Positions 11,650 to 23,707 of a stretch of 64,000 bases of DNA are shown here, in pieces (position 1 is the stretch's first letter; the number at the start of each line of letters is the position of its first letter). Where the stretch lies: assembly GCA_963681505.1 (NCBI GenBank), contig OY811979.1:7275182-7339181 (forward strand), given 5' to 3'. The DNA comes from Eunapius fragilis (Eukaryota; Porifera; Demospongiae; Spongillida; Spongillidae). The position numbers and the translations under genes are program-made. The notes under the pieces were generated by a model that was not told the origin of the DNA, made no database searches, and worked only from the letters and a program-made list of their open reading frames with translations.

Positions 11650-13278
11650 AATTTACAATATCGGAGCCTCAACCGTGTGTTGCTATTAGTGTAGCACCTA
11701 ACTCTACATTTGCCCATATTTCCTCTTCCTATTTAACCAATACTGGATTGAGTAATAATGAGTTCATTTATCTTCGAGAGTTTGTAAAAGATCAGTGTGA
11801 GTTTTTACAAACACAAGTTGTAAATCATTCAAAAATAGGTTGGATCGTTGGCCCTCCGGGAACAGGGAAATCAACAACGTCTTTTCTCTTTGCAATGCAA
11901 CTTAATCGCTCAAAGTGGGTGATAACTTGGTTGAGTTTTTTAAAAACGACTAACCCTGTCGCTACATTATTTGAAGATAACGAAAAGCGAACAGTATGGT
12001 TGAGTGGCAACATTACTGAACTCACAAAGCAATTTGATGCACTTATATCCCAAATGCAAACAAAAGCCAATAACTTGACCAGAAATCATATTGTATTCAT
12101 AGATGGTATAACACAAACTACAGATCATGCATCTTTATGCAAGTCTTGTGTGTCTTGGATTAAGAAAATGAACTCCATTGATTGTACTAATTGTCGATTA
12201 GTTTTTGTTAGCTCAGTGGCATCTCGTAGTAAGACGTCAAAAGTCCATGAAGACCGGATGTTTTGTATTGAAGAGTTCTTTGTTTGTTCTTGGACAATTG
12301 ACGAATATCGGTCAGCCTTTAAAAACAAAGATTTTCGTCAAAGTGTACTGAAGTATTTCGATTCCAGTCAATATTTATATGAAGAATTTAGTTCCAGTGG
12401 ACCACAAAATGATTTATCTAATGAAAAATTGGAAGAGTTATTGGAAGAGTTAATAGTTTCTAAACATTATTTTGCTGGTGGTTCTTCACGATTTATGTTT
12501 GGGATGAACACAGCTGATGTCGTTGTGCAATTAGAAAAGGGAATGGAGAATCTAGATGATATCCAGCGATATCTTAAATGTGAAGTGGGTTATAGTGTAA
12601 AATCTTTTGTTCATACCTTATTTGGCTTTTACAGAAATAGTCTTGAGTCGTTTAGACATGATGTATTTTTTATCAGTGAGTATTTAGCTTCGGCTTTAGC
12701 ATCGAAAGGTGGTGAGAGCTATATACAAAACATTATTTTAGCTATTGGGCAAAATAATCCAGCTCTGCAAGGCTGGCTACTGGAGATTAATTTTTTTGCC
12801 GCAATTAAATCAAATGGTTTTAAGTATAGGGAACGTGGTAAAATGGTCGTACAGTTGTTTACGGGAACCATATCATCATTTGATCCGTTGAATGTGGAAT
12901 CAATACCTGGAGAACCTGTTTGGTTGAAACCATCAAAATGGAATCAAGGTGGCTATGATGCTGTTTACGTGGATAAAGATCTAGGGCTTGTTAAAATAGT
13001 TCAAGTCACTCGCAGTGGAACACATAAATTCAAGATTGAATATTTTGAAAAGTTGTTGGAAATCTTAACATGTAAGATGCTAATCAAAATTGTTGAAATA
13101 TGTTTTGTGGTTACGGCAGATGTTTCGGAAAATTTTAAAATCTCAACTGTAAGTGGTGGACAGGGGCTATTAAAACAGTATCCAGGATGGGAAAGTATTC
13201 ATCATGAAGAAGATAATGTTAAGGTACTTGTTGCAGAAGGAATTACAATGCCTAGTGCCAACAATACCTCAACAAAAG
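11650..13278 (+). CDS. P-loop NTPase plus PD-(D/E)xK-like nuclease exon A (Crinkler/RHS-type)
   Basis: A single 1629-bp exon, phase 1 at both ends (CTGCAG before, GTAAAG after). A Walker A motif GPPGTGKST is encoded at 11850-11876, a Walker B-like IVFIDG at about 12090-12107, and a sensor-like FAGGSSRFMF at about 12472-12500. The C-terminal part has WLKPSKWNQGGYDAVY followed 15 residues after its Asp (codon at 12957) by QVTR. This D...QVT pattern with an upstream GG(x)2R motif is what I know from NTPase-REase modules of trypanosome RHS and Crinkler-type proteins; the assignment is by motif only. It probably acts as a nucleotide-driven module with a nuclease-like domain, in nucleus or cytosol. 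The reading frame is intact. It shares the whole architecture with 32818-34377 but is strongly diverged in sequence. The frame continues past 13278 only into intron. Confidence 0.72.
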
Positions 13279-14219
13279 GTAAAGGAATTATTATTACAGC
13301 TAATGCTTTGCACCAGTTCTTGCAATTTGCTCTGGCCTGGTCATATTGTAGCCATGTATCATGTTTACTACAATACCATTGTATGATATACATGTGTATG
13401 TGCATGCACCACATGTACCAGATCAGATGAAGACAATGGTAGGTCGTTTTAAATTAGTATGATGTGCTGCACAATTAGTTTAATCTGAATTGTGTAATCT
13501 GATCTGTTTAGTTAAGGCGTGTATCTGAATCTGATCTGATTAGCAGACGGATCCAGAGTACATTATCTGAATCTGAAGGTAACGGCCTTTGGATATCTGA
13601 ATATCTGGTTCCAGGGGCGTGGTTTTCGATCAAGCGCATGCAATGAAGCTTACCGTTTTGCTAAATTGTAGGAACGTTTTCACTTTGAGCTTCTGCCAAA
13701 TCTATGGTCAAATCCATCATAGACTGGCTCAGGCGAGTACTGAACGTACGTGAGAAATGAAACCAATGCTAAAAAAAAATACGCACACCCCATAAAATAT
13801 AAAACCAGCATGGGGGAAATGCCCAAATCGGAAAAGGGGGGCAAAAATTGAAATCGAAAAAGCATTAAGTACAAAAAAGGGAAGAAAAGCTATCCCACGT
13901 TTATTTCACACACCGTCCACCGTCTTTTGCTAAAAATACAAAACGAAACGGCCACGCGGACTGTTGAACTTGGGGGGGAAAAAATGGCTGCTCTTCCTCG
14001 GCCCCAGACCACCGGATACAGGAGGACATAAAAAGATGTATGTGGTGTTTAATGTGAGTGAAATCTTTATGTTATGAATGAATAAGTGCAAGCAATGGAA
14101 ATGGGAGATAGGGATTTGACGTTCAGGTTTCTAACTCAATCCCTTACCATACCATCCCCCAGATTGAACCACAGAATGATGGTAAAAATTGACATTTAAC
14201 CTCCCCTCCTGTTCTCCAG
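13279..14219. other. Intron or intergenic stretch, no exon recognised
   Basis: AT-rich with repeated TCTGAATCTGATCTGATTAG-like text near 13480-13600 and purine runs near 13800-13990. A weak exon-like item at 14162-14180 is 19 bp long and breaks the phase-1 frame, so I did not include it. Confidence 0.5.
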
Positions 14220-15662
14220 CTGCTCGTGTGCTTGAACAACCTCGACCTGTGAATGATGCTCTTGTGGTTGAACCACCTGTGGATGATGGTAAACATTAAC
14301 TCTTAAATTTATCCCTAACCTCCCCTCCTGTTTTTGGTAACGTTCCGTGCTCTGGATATTTTTATTCGAACCCTTAATTAATGACATTTTTTCAGTAACT
14401 ATCCTTAACCCCCCATTTATTTCCTCCCAACAAATGTATGTGCCATTTGTGGCCGGACGGTGTTTATTATTTTTTTTAAACAGGCCGAAGAGGAAGAGGA
14501 GGAAGAAATGGAGGAACAGGAAGAGAAGCAAGAGGAAGAGGTGGCGGTAAGGATAATTATTTTTATATCGAACCCTTAACAAATGACAATAAAATTTCTT
14601 CCCCCTCCTGTCCAACAACGACCTGTGAATGAAGTTGGTAAATATTGACATTTAACTCTTTTAGTTTTATTAACTTCCCTTACCATCCCCCAGCCGCTCC
14701 TGTGATTCATGTGAATGATGGTAAATCATTTACTAATTTTAGTTAATTCCTTAATTCAATCCCTTACCATTCTCACCTTCCAATCCTGTTAAACGTAACC
14801 CCCCCAAAAGCAGGTAGGGATTCTTTGATTTTAATAATAATCCTAAATGTGCCTTATGTAATTTTAGATATTCTAGATGTACATGTACTTGAAGTTAATG
14901 GTAGATTTCCCTTTATGTACCTGAAGTACCTAGGGTGTGTCTCATGTACTTTAAGTAATTGTGATGATGGATCTTTACTAAGTTAAACTGAAATCATTCA
15001 AAAATAGTTTATTAAAAATTATTCCCTCCCTCTATGCAATTTAGCAGCTCAAGGAGAAGAAGAACCTGACCCCCCGCCGGCAGGTAAGTATATTGTTGCT
15101 GTACAGTAGGACATTAAAAAGATTGTGGTATGCACAATTATTTAATGTGAGTGAAATCTTTCTATTATGAATAAGTGCAAGCAATGGAAATGGGAGATAG
15201 AGATTATTATTTTTATAGGGAGATAGGGATTATTATTTTTTTAATTGAACCGTTAATAAATATTCATCGCCAATACCCTCCTGTTCAGAATACTGCTGTG
15301 GATGACGTCGGTAAATATTTAACTTAATTCAATCCCTTCCCATTCCCAAACCCCTGTGGCGTTGGTATTTAACTTTCCGTAACCTTCCCTTCCTGTTAAA
15401 TGTAACCCCCGCCCCCCCCCCCCCCCCCCCCAAAGCAGGTAAGGATATTTAGATATTCGAGAACTAATTCTAGATGTAGGACATAAAAAGATGTATGTGG
15501 TGTGCACAATTAAATTAAAGTGAAATATCTTCCCTCCCTCAACAGATGAGAATGGTAAGAATTTAACTGATACTGATATCACATTTAACTGCAAGTCAAT
15601 TAGCTCCTCTCGTGAAGAAGCGTAAGAGGAGGGGGAGGCCGCCCAAGGCAGCAAAGAAATAG
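14220..15662 (+). CDS. Micro-exon gene A, 3' part: acidic and RGG exons, AT-hook tail
   Basis: Phase-1 exons read from splice sites: 14220-14288 (69 bp), 14484-14546 (63 bp; GRRGRGGRNGG, RGG-rich), 14694-14720 (27 bp), 15048-15083 (36 bp; AQGEEEPDPPPAG), 15546-15554 (9 bp) and the terminal exon 15604-15662. The last reads APLVKKRKRRGRPPKAAKK and ends at TAG. RRGRPP is an AT-hook core within a strong nuclear localisation signal. Because NTPase exon A leaves in phase 1, all of these can be appended in frame. I infer one transcript from 737 to 15662. RGG and AT-hook elements suggest RNA or DNA binding in the nucleus. Confidence 0.6.
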
Positions 15663-15759
15663 AAACTACATCATTTGGCTTCTGCCCCTCCCCCTCCCCT
15701 CCCTCTCTTCAAAATCGTTTTATGAATCAAATGGCATGTGAATATGGGTGGGTGGGTGG

Positions 15760-15872
15760 ATGAGAGGGTGAGGCAGAAGAGGACATGAGAGGGTGAGGAA
15801 GAAGAGGAGAAGAGAAGGTGATGCAGAGGAGGACATGAGAGGGTGAGGAAGAAGAGGACATGAGAGGGTGAC
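15760..15872 (+). repeat. Purine-rich minisatellite (~25-bp units)
   Basis: About five imperfect copies of GAGGACATGAGAGGGTGAGG-like units. A minus-strand frame across it is repeat-derived. Confidence 0.8.
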
Positions 15873-16139
15873 CAGTCAGTCACATCATAGTGAAGTGTGG
15901 GTAGAATGTACAGTGATGATATCGTGGAGTTGTTCAAGAATTGTGGATCTCAGTCTCAGATCTATTGGTATCAGCATCTGAATACGAGGCTCTGAGTCCA
16001 CAGATTCTTTAATTGTAACTCCTACAAAGCACTCCTTAGTGAATTATGGAGTGGTAGTGGTAGTGGGTAGTGGTATTGGTAGAAATATTTGTGACAACTA
16101 CTTTGCAGCATGCGTTGAGCGCATACAACCCTCTCATCA

Positions 16140-16321
16140 TGAAGTGTGGCAATGATACATGAGGGGGCTAGCCAATGATACGTGAGGGGACTAGCCAATG
16201 ATACGTGAGGGGACTAGCCAATGATACTTGAGGGAACTAGCCAATGATGCACGAGGGGACTAGCCAATGATACATGAGTATGATATATGAGGGGACTCGC
16301 CAATGATACATGAGGGAACTA
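16140..16321 (+). repeat. 23-bp minisatellite, about eight copies
   Basis: Units contain CCAATGATACGTGAGGGGAC followed by TAG, with point variation and one interrupted copy near 16275. Confidence 0.9.
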
Positions 16322-17249
16322 GTTTAAAAACTATATTAGCCCATGTCGAATTAATTTTACTCTTTATGCAAGAGGAAGGGGTACCCCCTCCCTCACCCTC
16401 CTCACTTTCTAATAACGAACGTAACCAACATTATTACAAGTATTACAATGCACTAACTTGAATATTGAATTATTTCGGAGGGCCTTGATAAACTTGATTT
16501 TCTAAAATTTGAATTTAATTATTTAATGGTTTATCATATTTTTACATCAATATTATTTGCCTAATCAGAGCCATATCTCTATGCCAAATAAGCGTTATCC
16601 ACCGGGCGTATACACTTGTTAAACACACGTTATACGCTCCGGCCGGTTTATTCACAGCGTATACTCTTCGAGTATAACAATCATACGCATGTTATCCACT
16701 ACCGTGGTAAAACAGTTGTTTACTAGCAGTGGAAAACACTATGTATAACAATTCATTTTGTATCAAGGTCTCGCATAGTACGTATACTCCTCGATTCAAG
16801 GTAAACTGTTTCGCTAATGCATATCTTTGCTCGTTCCAGGAATATCATAGCTGATAAACAAAATTAAATTTTAAAAATAATATTGTATCGTGTGTAAAGG
16901 TTTGCAATTTTAATTTGTAAGTAGCCACAGGAAAAAAATGCGTGAAATCATATTAGGATTTTCAGGTGATTTTTTCAGGATTTTCAGGTGGTTTTTTCAG
17001 GCGAAAATCAGCACCTGATCTACCATCTAAATCATTTAAAAATCTTTTGGAAATCATTCGTAAATCCATATGAGATTTAAGAGTGATTTTTTTGGTCACA
17101 AAATACATTCGAAATCACACACCGGATTTTGTGAATCATTACAGAATCAGTTTGCAGATCAGTTATAAATGATTTCTTGTGATTACCAAAGGATTTCAGC
17201 CACTGAAAACAACCATACAAATGCAAAAAAAAAATTGTGTAAATGTTTG
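16322..17249. other. AT-rich stretch without recognised genes
   Basis: 16970-17010 holds short direct repeats of TTTTCAGG(T)GATTTTTTCAGG. The rest holds nothing I recognise. It is the 3' side of the minus-strand gene ending at 17250. Confidence 0.5.
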
Positions 17250-18511
17250 TCATTCTTCCAATGATGAGTTCTGATCGATGTCCAATTCTGGGGCATTTCC
17301 CATGTCAGCCACTGCAGACTGTGAAGCAGGTAATCTTGCAAGATGCTTCTTCGTCAATGTGATGCGCTCATCACCATGATCTGAATCTCCTGGTACTCCT
17401 GCATTCTCTCTGTTCTCTGCATCTATGTCAACACCTTTGATCGAAGCCCGAAGTTTTGCAATGCCCTCTATGTCTCCTGCTTCAATCAGTCCACTTTTAA
17501 TTGCATCTCGAACTGCCTTGTCACGAGTAACCTAATAGAAACATTGAGCATGATTACAGGAGTAATATATTCTATTAATCTTATGTAAATTTGCCGACTT
17601 TTCTTCAGACATTGGCGTCGTTGCTGTCGCTTGGTTGGATCTGCCTTTTGTAACAATGTTAATCGTCGTGTGGAATAATAGTCCTATTTCAATTCCATGT
17701 CATATATGTCCTACATACGTGCGATGTATACCACCTACCTTAATTCGTTTCATGATTTTTGACTTTGAAGGAACCAGCAACTTGTTGAAGGTTAAACTGG
17801 CTTCGACAGAACTGATGAGATTGTCTTTCAATGTCTTGTCAAGTTCACTCCATACAGTGGTCTTTAGCTTGTCTGTTAGGTCAGTGTGCTCCATGAACAC
17901 ATCCTGTAAGACTACCTACATTGTATGAACATAATGATATAATAATGCTGCTGGGCATCACAATCAACGTACCAGTGGTATGACGTCTTTTGCTTTCTCT
18001 GACTCTCCCTCTCCAGCTGAAGTAGAACTTCTCTCAGCTGGAAAACGCAATTGTAAAGTCACACACTAACCTCTTGTGATGAAGATGTTCACCACTCCTT
18101 ACCAAACGTTAACACATGCAGACTATAAGGGTGCGTGATGAACGGGGTGAAAGTTTGTACATATAGCGTTTCATCTTCGCCATAGATTAGCGTTAGGATT
18201 AAGATTGTTTTATTTAAACTGGGGGACGATACGAACCGTGTTTTGATTATCAAAAGCAGGTGTTTATTACAACTTGTCACATGAGGGTGCTAACATGAAA
18301 AATACATGGGGGGTTGCAACCTACACATGCTGTCGTGTTTTTTCACTTGCAATTGCAAGTCTTCAACAATCGCTTCAAGACCTTCAACCTTGCCCTCAAC
18401 AGCCTCGAGGTTACTGACCCTTTCCTTCAAAATACGCACTTGTTCGCGGAGTTGTACGATTTCGGAACCGGAATCACTGCTCTTTTTGGAAGTCAGGCTA
18501 CCGGTAGACAT
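17250..18511 (-). CDS. Coiled-coil protein gene of unknown function, four or more exons
   Basis: The N-terminal exon starts at the ATG at 18511 (MSTGSLTSKKSSDSGSEIV) and encodes a heptad-rich coiled coil (REQVRILKERVSNLEAVEGKVEG). Downstream exons: 18037-17973 (AERSSTSAGEGESEKAKD), about 17907-17739 (DVFMEHTDLTDKLK to KIMKRIK) and the last exon 17531-17250 (VTRDKAVRDAIKSGLIEAG, ending at TGA). The last three join in frame with good GT-AG sites. The junction from the first exon was not resolved: the donors near 18320 leave in phase 2 while 18037 enters in phase 1, so an exon may be missing between. I do not recognise the family. Confidence 0.6.
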
Positions 18512-18582
18512 ATTGGCTTTCGATTCAGCAACGTCAAAGATAGCGTGACTTGCAAGACGCATGCGCAATCGCAATAATAGCC
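18512..18582. promoter_or_regulatory. Short bidirectional promoter candidate with NRF1-like site
   Basis: Only 71 bp separate the start codons of the minus-strand gene (18511) and the plus-strand gene (18583). The interval contains GACGCATGCGCAATCGC; its reverse strand holds TGCGCATGCG, close to the NRF1-type consensus typical of CpG-rich divergent animal promoters. The 5' UTRs must also lie here or extend into the opposite gene. Confidence 0.45.
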
Positions 18583-19854
18583 ATGTCCGCGGCCGTCAAA
18601 GGAAAAAGGAGTGTATTGATTCTCTGTGATTGTTCCAAGTGTAACAAAAGATGCTACTATTCCTATAAAACAGTTCGCAGACATCGCAGTCTTTTCGGTC
18701 TTTACGGTCGCGTGAAATCGTCTGCTGCAGCATGTGCGCTTCAATTAGCACAACCAGGTAAATGCATTTGCACGTACGCAGGCGCTGATCCAGAATAATT
18801 TGTAAGATGTGGGTGGAGGTGGGGAATACCACTATCACATTGGGATCACTTTCACCATGGCCAACATTATAGGTTGTCACTTTTTGTGCTTCATATCACC
18901 TGTCCCGTGGTTTTGAAATTAATTGCGAGTCAAATTAATATTTTTGCATAATAAAAGTATATCATCTAGGAAGGATATGGGGTACCTTTGTGACAAACAG
19001 CCCCATTTAATTATTTATTTCTATTACAGCTCAGAGAATCAAAAAAGTACTGATGGCTAATAATGATTTTAAAAACTAATTGGTTTTTGTAGTTTTATGA
19101 GATCAATTCACCACAAATGCACTTCGACTGTTCAGATAACTGACCCCTTGTTATAATGTGCAGCCATTCCTGTCAGATATTTGTCTCACTCAACTGAAAA
19201 TTGTATTTGGATTTTAAATACACTACACAACAACCCCATGCATTGCTCATTATTTTATCATATTTATATAACTTCAGTTTATGCCATTCATTGATTGGAA
19301 TACATCCATTAATACTGAGAACAAATCATTTACATGCATGGCATGGTAAAGGCACAAAAGAAGTATAATTCTATCTTACCACTGCACATCTCTTTTTTAG
19401 CACTCAATGTCATTATCTTGCATGTCATATATAATTTGTCTCCCTACTATATGATCTGAAAGCATTTTGGCATTATATTAGTATAATTGAGCATATTGCT
19501 CTTTCAGAATCATGTACAAATAAAGGTATCATTCATTTCCATGGTGTGATCACTATTTCAGTTACTTTTTACTGGTGCACATATATAGTGATTGATTCAG
19601 ATATAAGGGATAAGGAGGAACTGCTGTATAATTCAGATGGCACCTCAGATTCAGGTACATTTCAGTGCATGTGTTTTTTATATAATAATTATGATGATTA
19701 TAATCATTAAAGATGAGCCAGCTTCTTCTTTGCAATTGGGGTTGTTTGAAGATTCATATGAAAGCAATGTCATGGATGCAGGTGATTATTGCATTTACTT
19801 ACTGTGTTACAATGAAACATGTCTACATGTCTACAGTGGTAGAGGCGGATGTAT
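18583..19854 (+). CDS. Cys-rich N-terminal protein gene (transposase-like N-terminus?), runs into gap
   Basis: The first exon 18583-18757 starts at ATG and encodes a Cys cluster, CDCSKCNKRC, followed by RRHRSLFG. Such C-x-C-x2-C plus RHR modules precede tnp2/KDZ-like transposase regions in some animal genes, but this is a weak resemblance. Later exons are 19508-19525 (18 bp), 19601-19654 (54 bp), 19713-19781 (69 bp) and 19837 to the gap; every intron is phase 1 and the middle exons are acidic/Ser-rich. The body of the protein lies in or beyond the 200-N gap, so its identity cannot be settled. Confidence 0.6.
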
Positions 19855-20054
19855 NNNNNNNNNNNNNNNNNNNNNNNNNNNNNNNNNNNNNNNNNNNNNN
19901 NNNNNNNNNNNNNNNNNNNNNNNNNNNNNNNNNNNNNNNNNNNNNNNNNNNNNNNNNNNNNNNNNNNNNNNNNNNNNNNNNNNNNNNNNNNNNNNNNNNN
20001 NNNNNNNNNNNNNNNNNNNNNNNNNNNNNNNNNNNNNNNNNNNNNNNNNNNNNN
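19855..20054. other. Assembly gap (200 N)
   Basis: Exactly 200 N, a usual placeholder length, so the true distance is unknown. It interrupts an exon beginning at 19837. Confidence 0.99.
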
Positions 20055-21430
20055 TGCTCTTAGGTTGTAGTAACCTGGTACAGAAAGCCTCTGTCTCCTG
20101 TGTCACTTTTATGCCAGTACTGATCGATGTGTAGCCATACACATGTAGATATACAACCAGTTTTCCACACATCTGAAGCAGATACTTCAGCCATGAGGTG
20201 GAATTAACTTCCGAAAATTTCACCTGATCTAAAAGCACTATTTGTAGTACACCTGTTTCAAGGCTGTAAGCATATTTTGAGGCTGCACACCTGTATGCAT
20301 ATTTTAAGACTGTATGCTGTACACCTCAGCCTTTAGGGATGGTAAATGTGGGAGGTCATGTGATATTGTACTGCACTCTAGTCCCAAGTTTGGGATGTGA
20401 TCTGACAGAGTGATTTAACTACACTTTGTGTCTGTCATGCTTTGTGTCAGTGGTTTCATTTCACTGTCCTGTTATTTGGTTTATAGAGTACTACTTCATC
20501 TCTTCCTGTTTGGTGACTACTGGTAGCTCTGTTCAGTCTGGAGTCTTGACTGCTGTTTTGTTTGTTTCTACCTCTACTGGCTTATAAGAGGTTAGAACAC
20601 GTATAGTGATGTCTCAGGGGATGGGGTAGAGGGGTGGTTATTGTGGTATTGCTATGAGGTAAATCAGGCTAATTATAGGTTTGACACTGAAACCTTTGGG
20701 ATCCTCGTGAGGATCATTCCATATCATTTGGGACTAGAGTTGGAAGCTATAGTTTAGATTTTAGGGTAAATGCTCATATATTTGTTTGATCTGTCTTAGT
20801 TATTGTACTGTTTATTTTAGCCCTAATCTGAAGCAAGAGATTGTTGTTGATGCATGACAAGTGTGTTACATGAGCATCACAAACTTCAGCTAAGAACATG
20901 TGTTTCTGCATGAAGCTTACATTGTACCTTCAGGAATATTGAAATGTATATGTCATGGTTGTCATCATTTACATATTCAAATGTGGTTCAGAAGCCTACC
21001 ACATGTTTGAATATATAGAAATAACACTATTTGGAGTTTGTGTTTACGAACAATACTGAAAACAGTCTTTATAGGAGATATGTGTTAAAATTATCCACTG
21101 GCCTCTCCCGATCGATCCTTGTCAGAGTCCACCACTGTTGGTCTTTGGGTACTCTACTTGTTCCTGACTTCTGAAGTCCTTTTGCTGTCACTAAAGAAGA
21201 ATATTATTATTGAAGGCGTAGCAAGTTGAACTGTATCTTAGGTGAGGTGGACCTTAGTGCTTTAATAGTTGTGCACCATGCCACAGTCATTTTGGTGGTG
21301 TAATGTATGGATAGAGGTTACGATAATGTCACTCTTAAGTTGTTGTTGTAATACAGTGAACACCTGACAAATTGCTGAGTGAAGTAGAATTGTGTAAGCA
21401 CCATTGTAATGTTTGCCCCTACTCATATCA
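20055..21430. other. No gene recognised after the gap
   Basis: AT-rich sequence with stops in all frames; no long exon or repeat array. Continuation of the Cys-rich gene could not be found. Confidence 0.5.
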
Positions 21431-22221
21431 TGCACCTATCAATGGTAAGTGCAGCCCCCCCCCCCCCCCCCCCAATCCGGGACATATAGGAGATTAGTGG
21501 GGGATTTGACCGCTAATTGGATTATTGTTTGACCAGCATGGGGGATTTGACATTGGGGGGCGGTCTACAAATGGTGACAAAAAGGTTTCTAGTGTCATTG
21601 CTCCCATATAGACAGATCCTAGTATCGTTACTCTCTTTTCTAGGCGCATACACAATATCTGCACCTATTAAGCCTCAAGAGCGTGCTTAAAAAAGAAAGT
21701 AATATACAAAACAAACACGTACAGTACAAATAATTCTTTATAAATGAATAAACATACGTCAGTTTCTACGAGCTCCACATGCGACTCAGGACATCATAGC
21801 TGATCTGCGATACCTGTAATAAGACAGCACTGTAATCACGAACAGAACATCAACACAAACAAGCATGCACTTTAAATAGAATACAAAACTACTACTAGAC
21901 TGTACAAAAAAAACATGTTAAAATACCAGCGCAATTGACCAATTTGCATTTAGTATCACGATTTATACCAATAAAGGCAAACGCACGTTCTTTTATTTGT
22001 TTTGAGTATTAGAACAACATGTACACCGTAGGCTAGTTAGGGCTTAGGCCTTCTAATATATTTTAGAATAGATAGGACAGGGTCGAAGAGAGGGTCATTT
22101 GACCAGTTATTAACCCCCAACTGTGGGGCATTTGATTTCATTAATGTCATATCCCCCATATGTCCCGGATGGGGGCAGGGGAGGGGAGGGGGGGGGGTTG
22201 CACTTACCATTGATAGGTGCA
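21431..22221. mobile_element. Non-autonomous element with perfect 23-bp terminal inverted repeats
   Basis: 21431-21453 (starts TGCACCTATCAATGG) and 22199-22221 are exact inverted copies. Internal to them both ends carry a C/G run followed by ATCCGGGACATAT or ATCCGGGACATATGGGGG in inverted orientation. No transposase is seen in the 791 bp. Target duplication unresolved. Confidence 0.8.
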
Positions 22222-22414
22222 TAAGATGTTGATGTAGCTTAAACTCAGTTGTACCATTATCCTTTTGTACATAAGGTTATGTTTTCTGAGCATTTTTATC
22301 TGTGCATGAAGTCTCATTTGTAAGGCATGCTGAGCAAAACGTGCTGAGCAAAAACCAATAGCTGCTGTCCCTCAGTACATAAAGTAATATTGAAGCTTTT
22401 ATGGTTGGGTGCAT

Positions 22415-22925
22415 AATTAGTGATTTCATTGCTACATGTACAGGGTGATTTCATTGCTACATGTACAGGATGATTTCATTGCTACATGTACAGGATGATT
22501 TCATTGCTACATGTACAGGGTGATTTCATTGCTACATGTACAGGATGATTTCATTGCTACATGTACAGGGTGATTTCATTGCTACATGTACAGGGTGATT
22601 TCATTGCTACATGTACAGGGTGATTTCATTGCTACATGTACAGGGTGATTTCATTGCTACATGTACAGGGTGATTTCATTGCTACATGTACAGGGTGATT
22701 TCATTGCTACATGTACAGGGTGATTTTTCATTGCTACATGTACAGGGTGATTTCATTGCTACATGTACAGGGTGATTTCATTGCTACATGTACAGGGTGA
22801 TTTCATTGCTACATGAGGGTGATTTCATTGCTACATGTACAGGGTGATTTCATTGCTACATGTACTGGGTGATTTCATTGCTACATGTACAGGATGATTT
22901 CAGTGCTACATGTACAGGGTGATTC
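22415..22925 (+). repeat. 25-bp minisatellite, about twenty copies
   Basis: Tandem units begin TGATTTCATTGCTACATGTA and end with CAGGG or CAGGA. Most copies are identical; a few carry a deletion or a single change. Such uniformity implies recent homogenisation. Confidence 0.95.
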
Positions 22926-23189
22926 AAAGTTGCGCAAAATGGTATAACTTTTAACCATTTACATAAACTGAGCAGTGACTACTAATCATTAATTACTGGC
23001 ATGATTTTGGTTTCAATAAAGTTTAACCTGGTTAAATAGAATAGCTGCCTTGCGCTGCCTCAGGATGTTAACAGCCCTTGGAAAAGTTACAAATGGGTGA
23101 CACTAGCGATGCATCTGGAAGCCATTTTTTAAAAGAAAAAAAAACAAATGGCGTAATGCCTAAATCCAATGTAAACAACTGCTCTCAGC

Positions 23190-23525
23190 TCGTACGCATT
23201 TTTGCTCTCGGACCATACGCAATTTTGCTCTCGGACCGTACGCAATTTTGTTCTCGGACCGTACGCAATTTTGCTCTCAGACCGTACGCAATTTTGCTCT
23301 TGGACCGTACGCAATTTTGCTCTCGGACCGTACGCAATTTTGCTCTCGGACCGTACGCAATTTTGTTCTCGGACCGTACGCAATTTTGCTCTCAGACCGT
23401 ACGCAATTTTGCTCTTGGACCGTACGCAATTTTGCTCTCGGACCGTACGCAATTTTGCTCTCGGACCGTACGCAATTTTGCTCTCGGACCGTACGCAATT
23501 TTGCTCTCAGACCGTACTCATTTTT
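23190..23525 (+). repeat. 23-bp minisatellite, about fourteen copies
   Basis: Units contain ACCGTACGCAATTTTGCTCT followed by a CGG or TGG variant. The core has the palindrome CGTACG. Because 23 is not a multiple of three, several frames stay open on both strands, giving spurious frames of over 100 codons. Confidence 0.95.
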
Positions 23526-23707
23526 GCTCTCAAACCGCTGCTCGTACTCACGACCTACCGGGCCACCGTATTGGCTGTTTGCTCTTAGTTACGATGGAAT
23601 TTATTAGTTCATAATGAACCACGATCAGATTGGATGTAGACCTCCTTCCACATGATACCCTCTCTTGCTAGTTGAGTACAGACCACCTCCTCCCATGAAC
23701 ATTCTCG

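Noticed and set aside
14800-15440. 3-nt micro-exon CAG before GTAGG/GTAAGG after C runs
   Set aside because: AG-CAG-GT could equally be the acceptor and donor of a zero-value motif in a C-rich tract; no phase support.
22415-22925. Possible CRISPR-like array
   Set aside because: The repeats are contiguous 25-bp units without variable spacers and the DNA is eukaryotic.
23078-23614. Repeat protein of 178 codons and its shadows on both strands
   Set aside because: A 23-bp minisatellite without stops cycles through all frames; not evidence for a protein.
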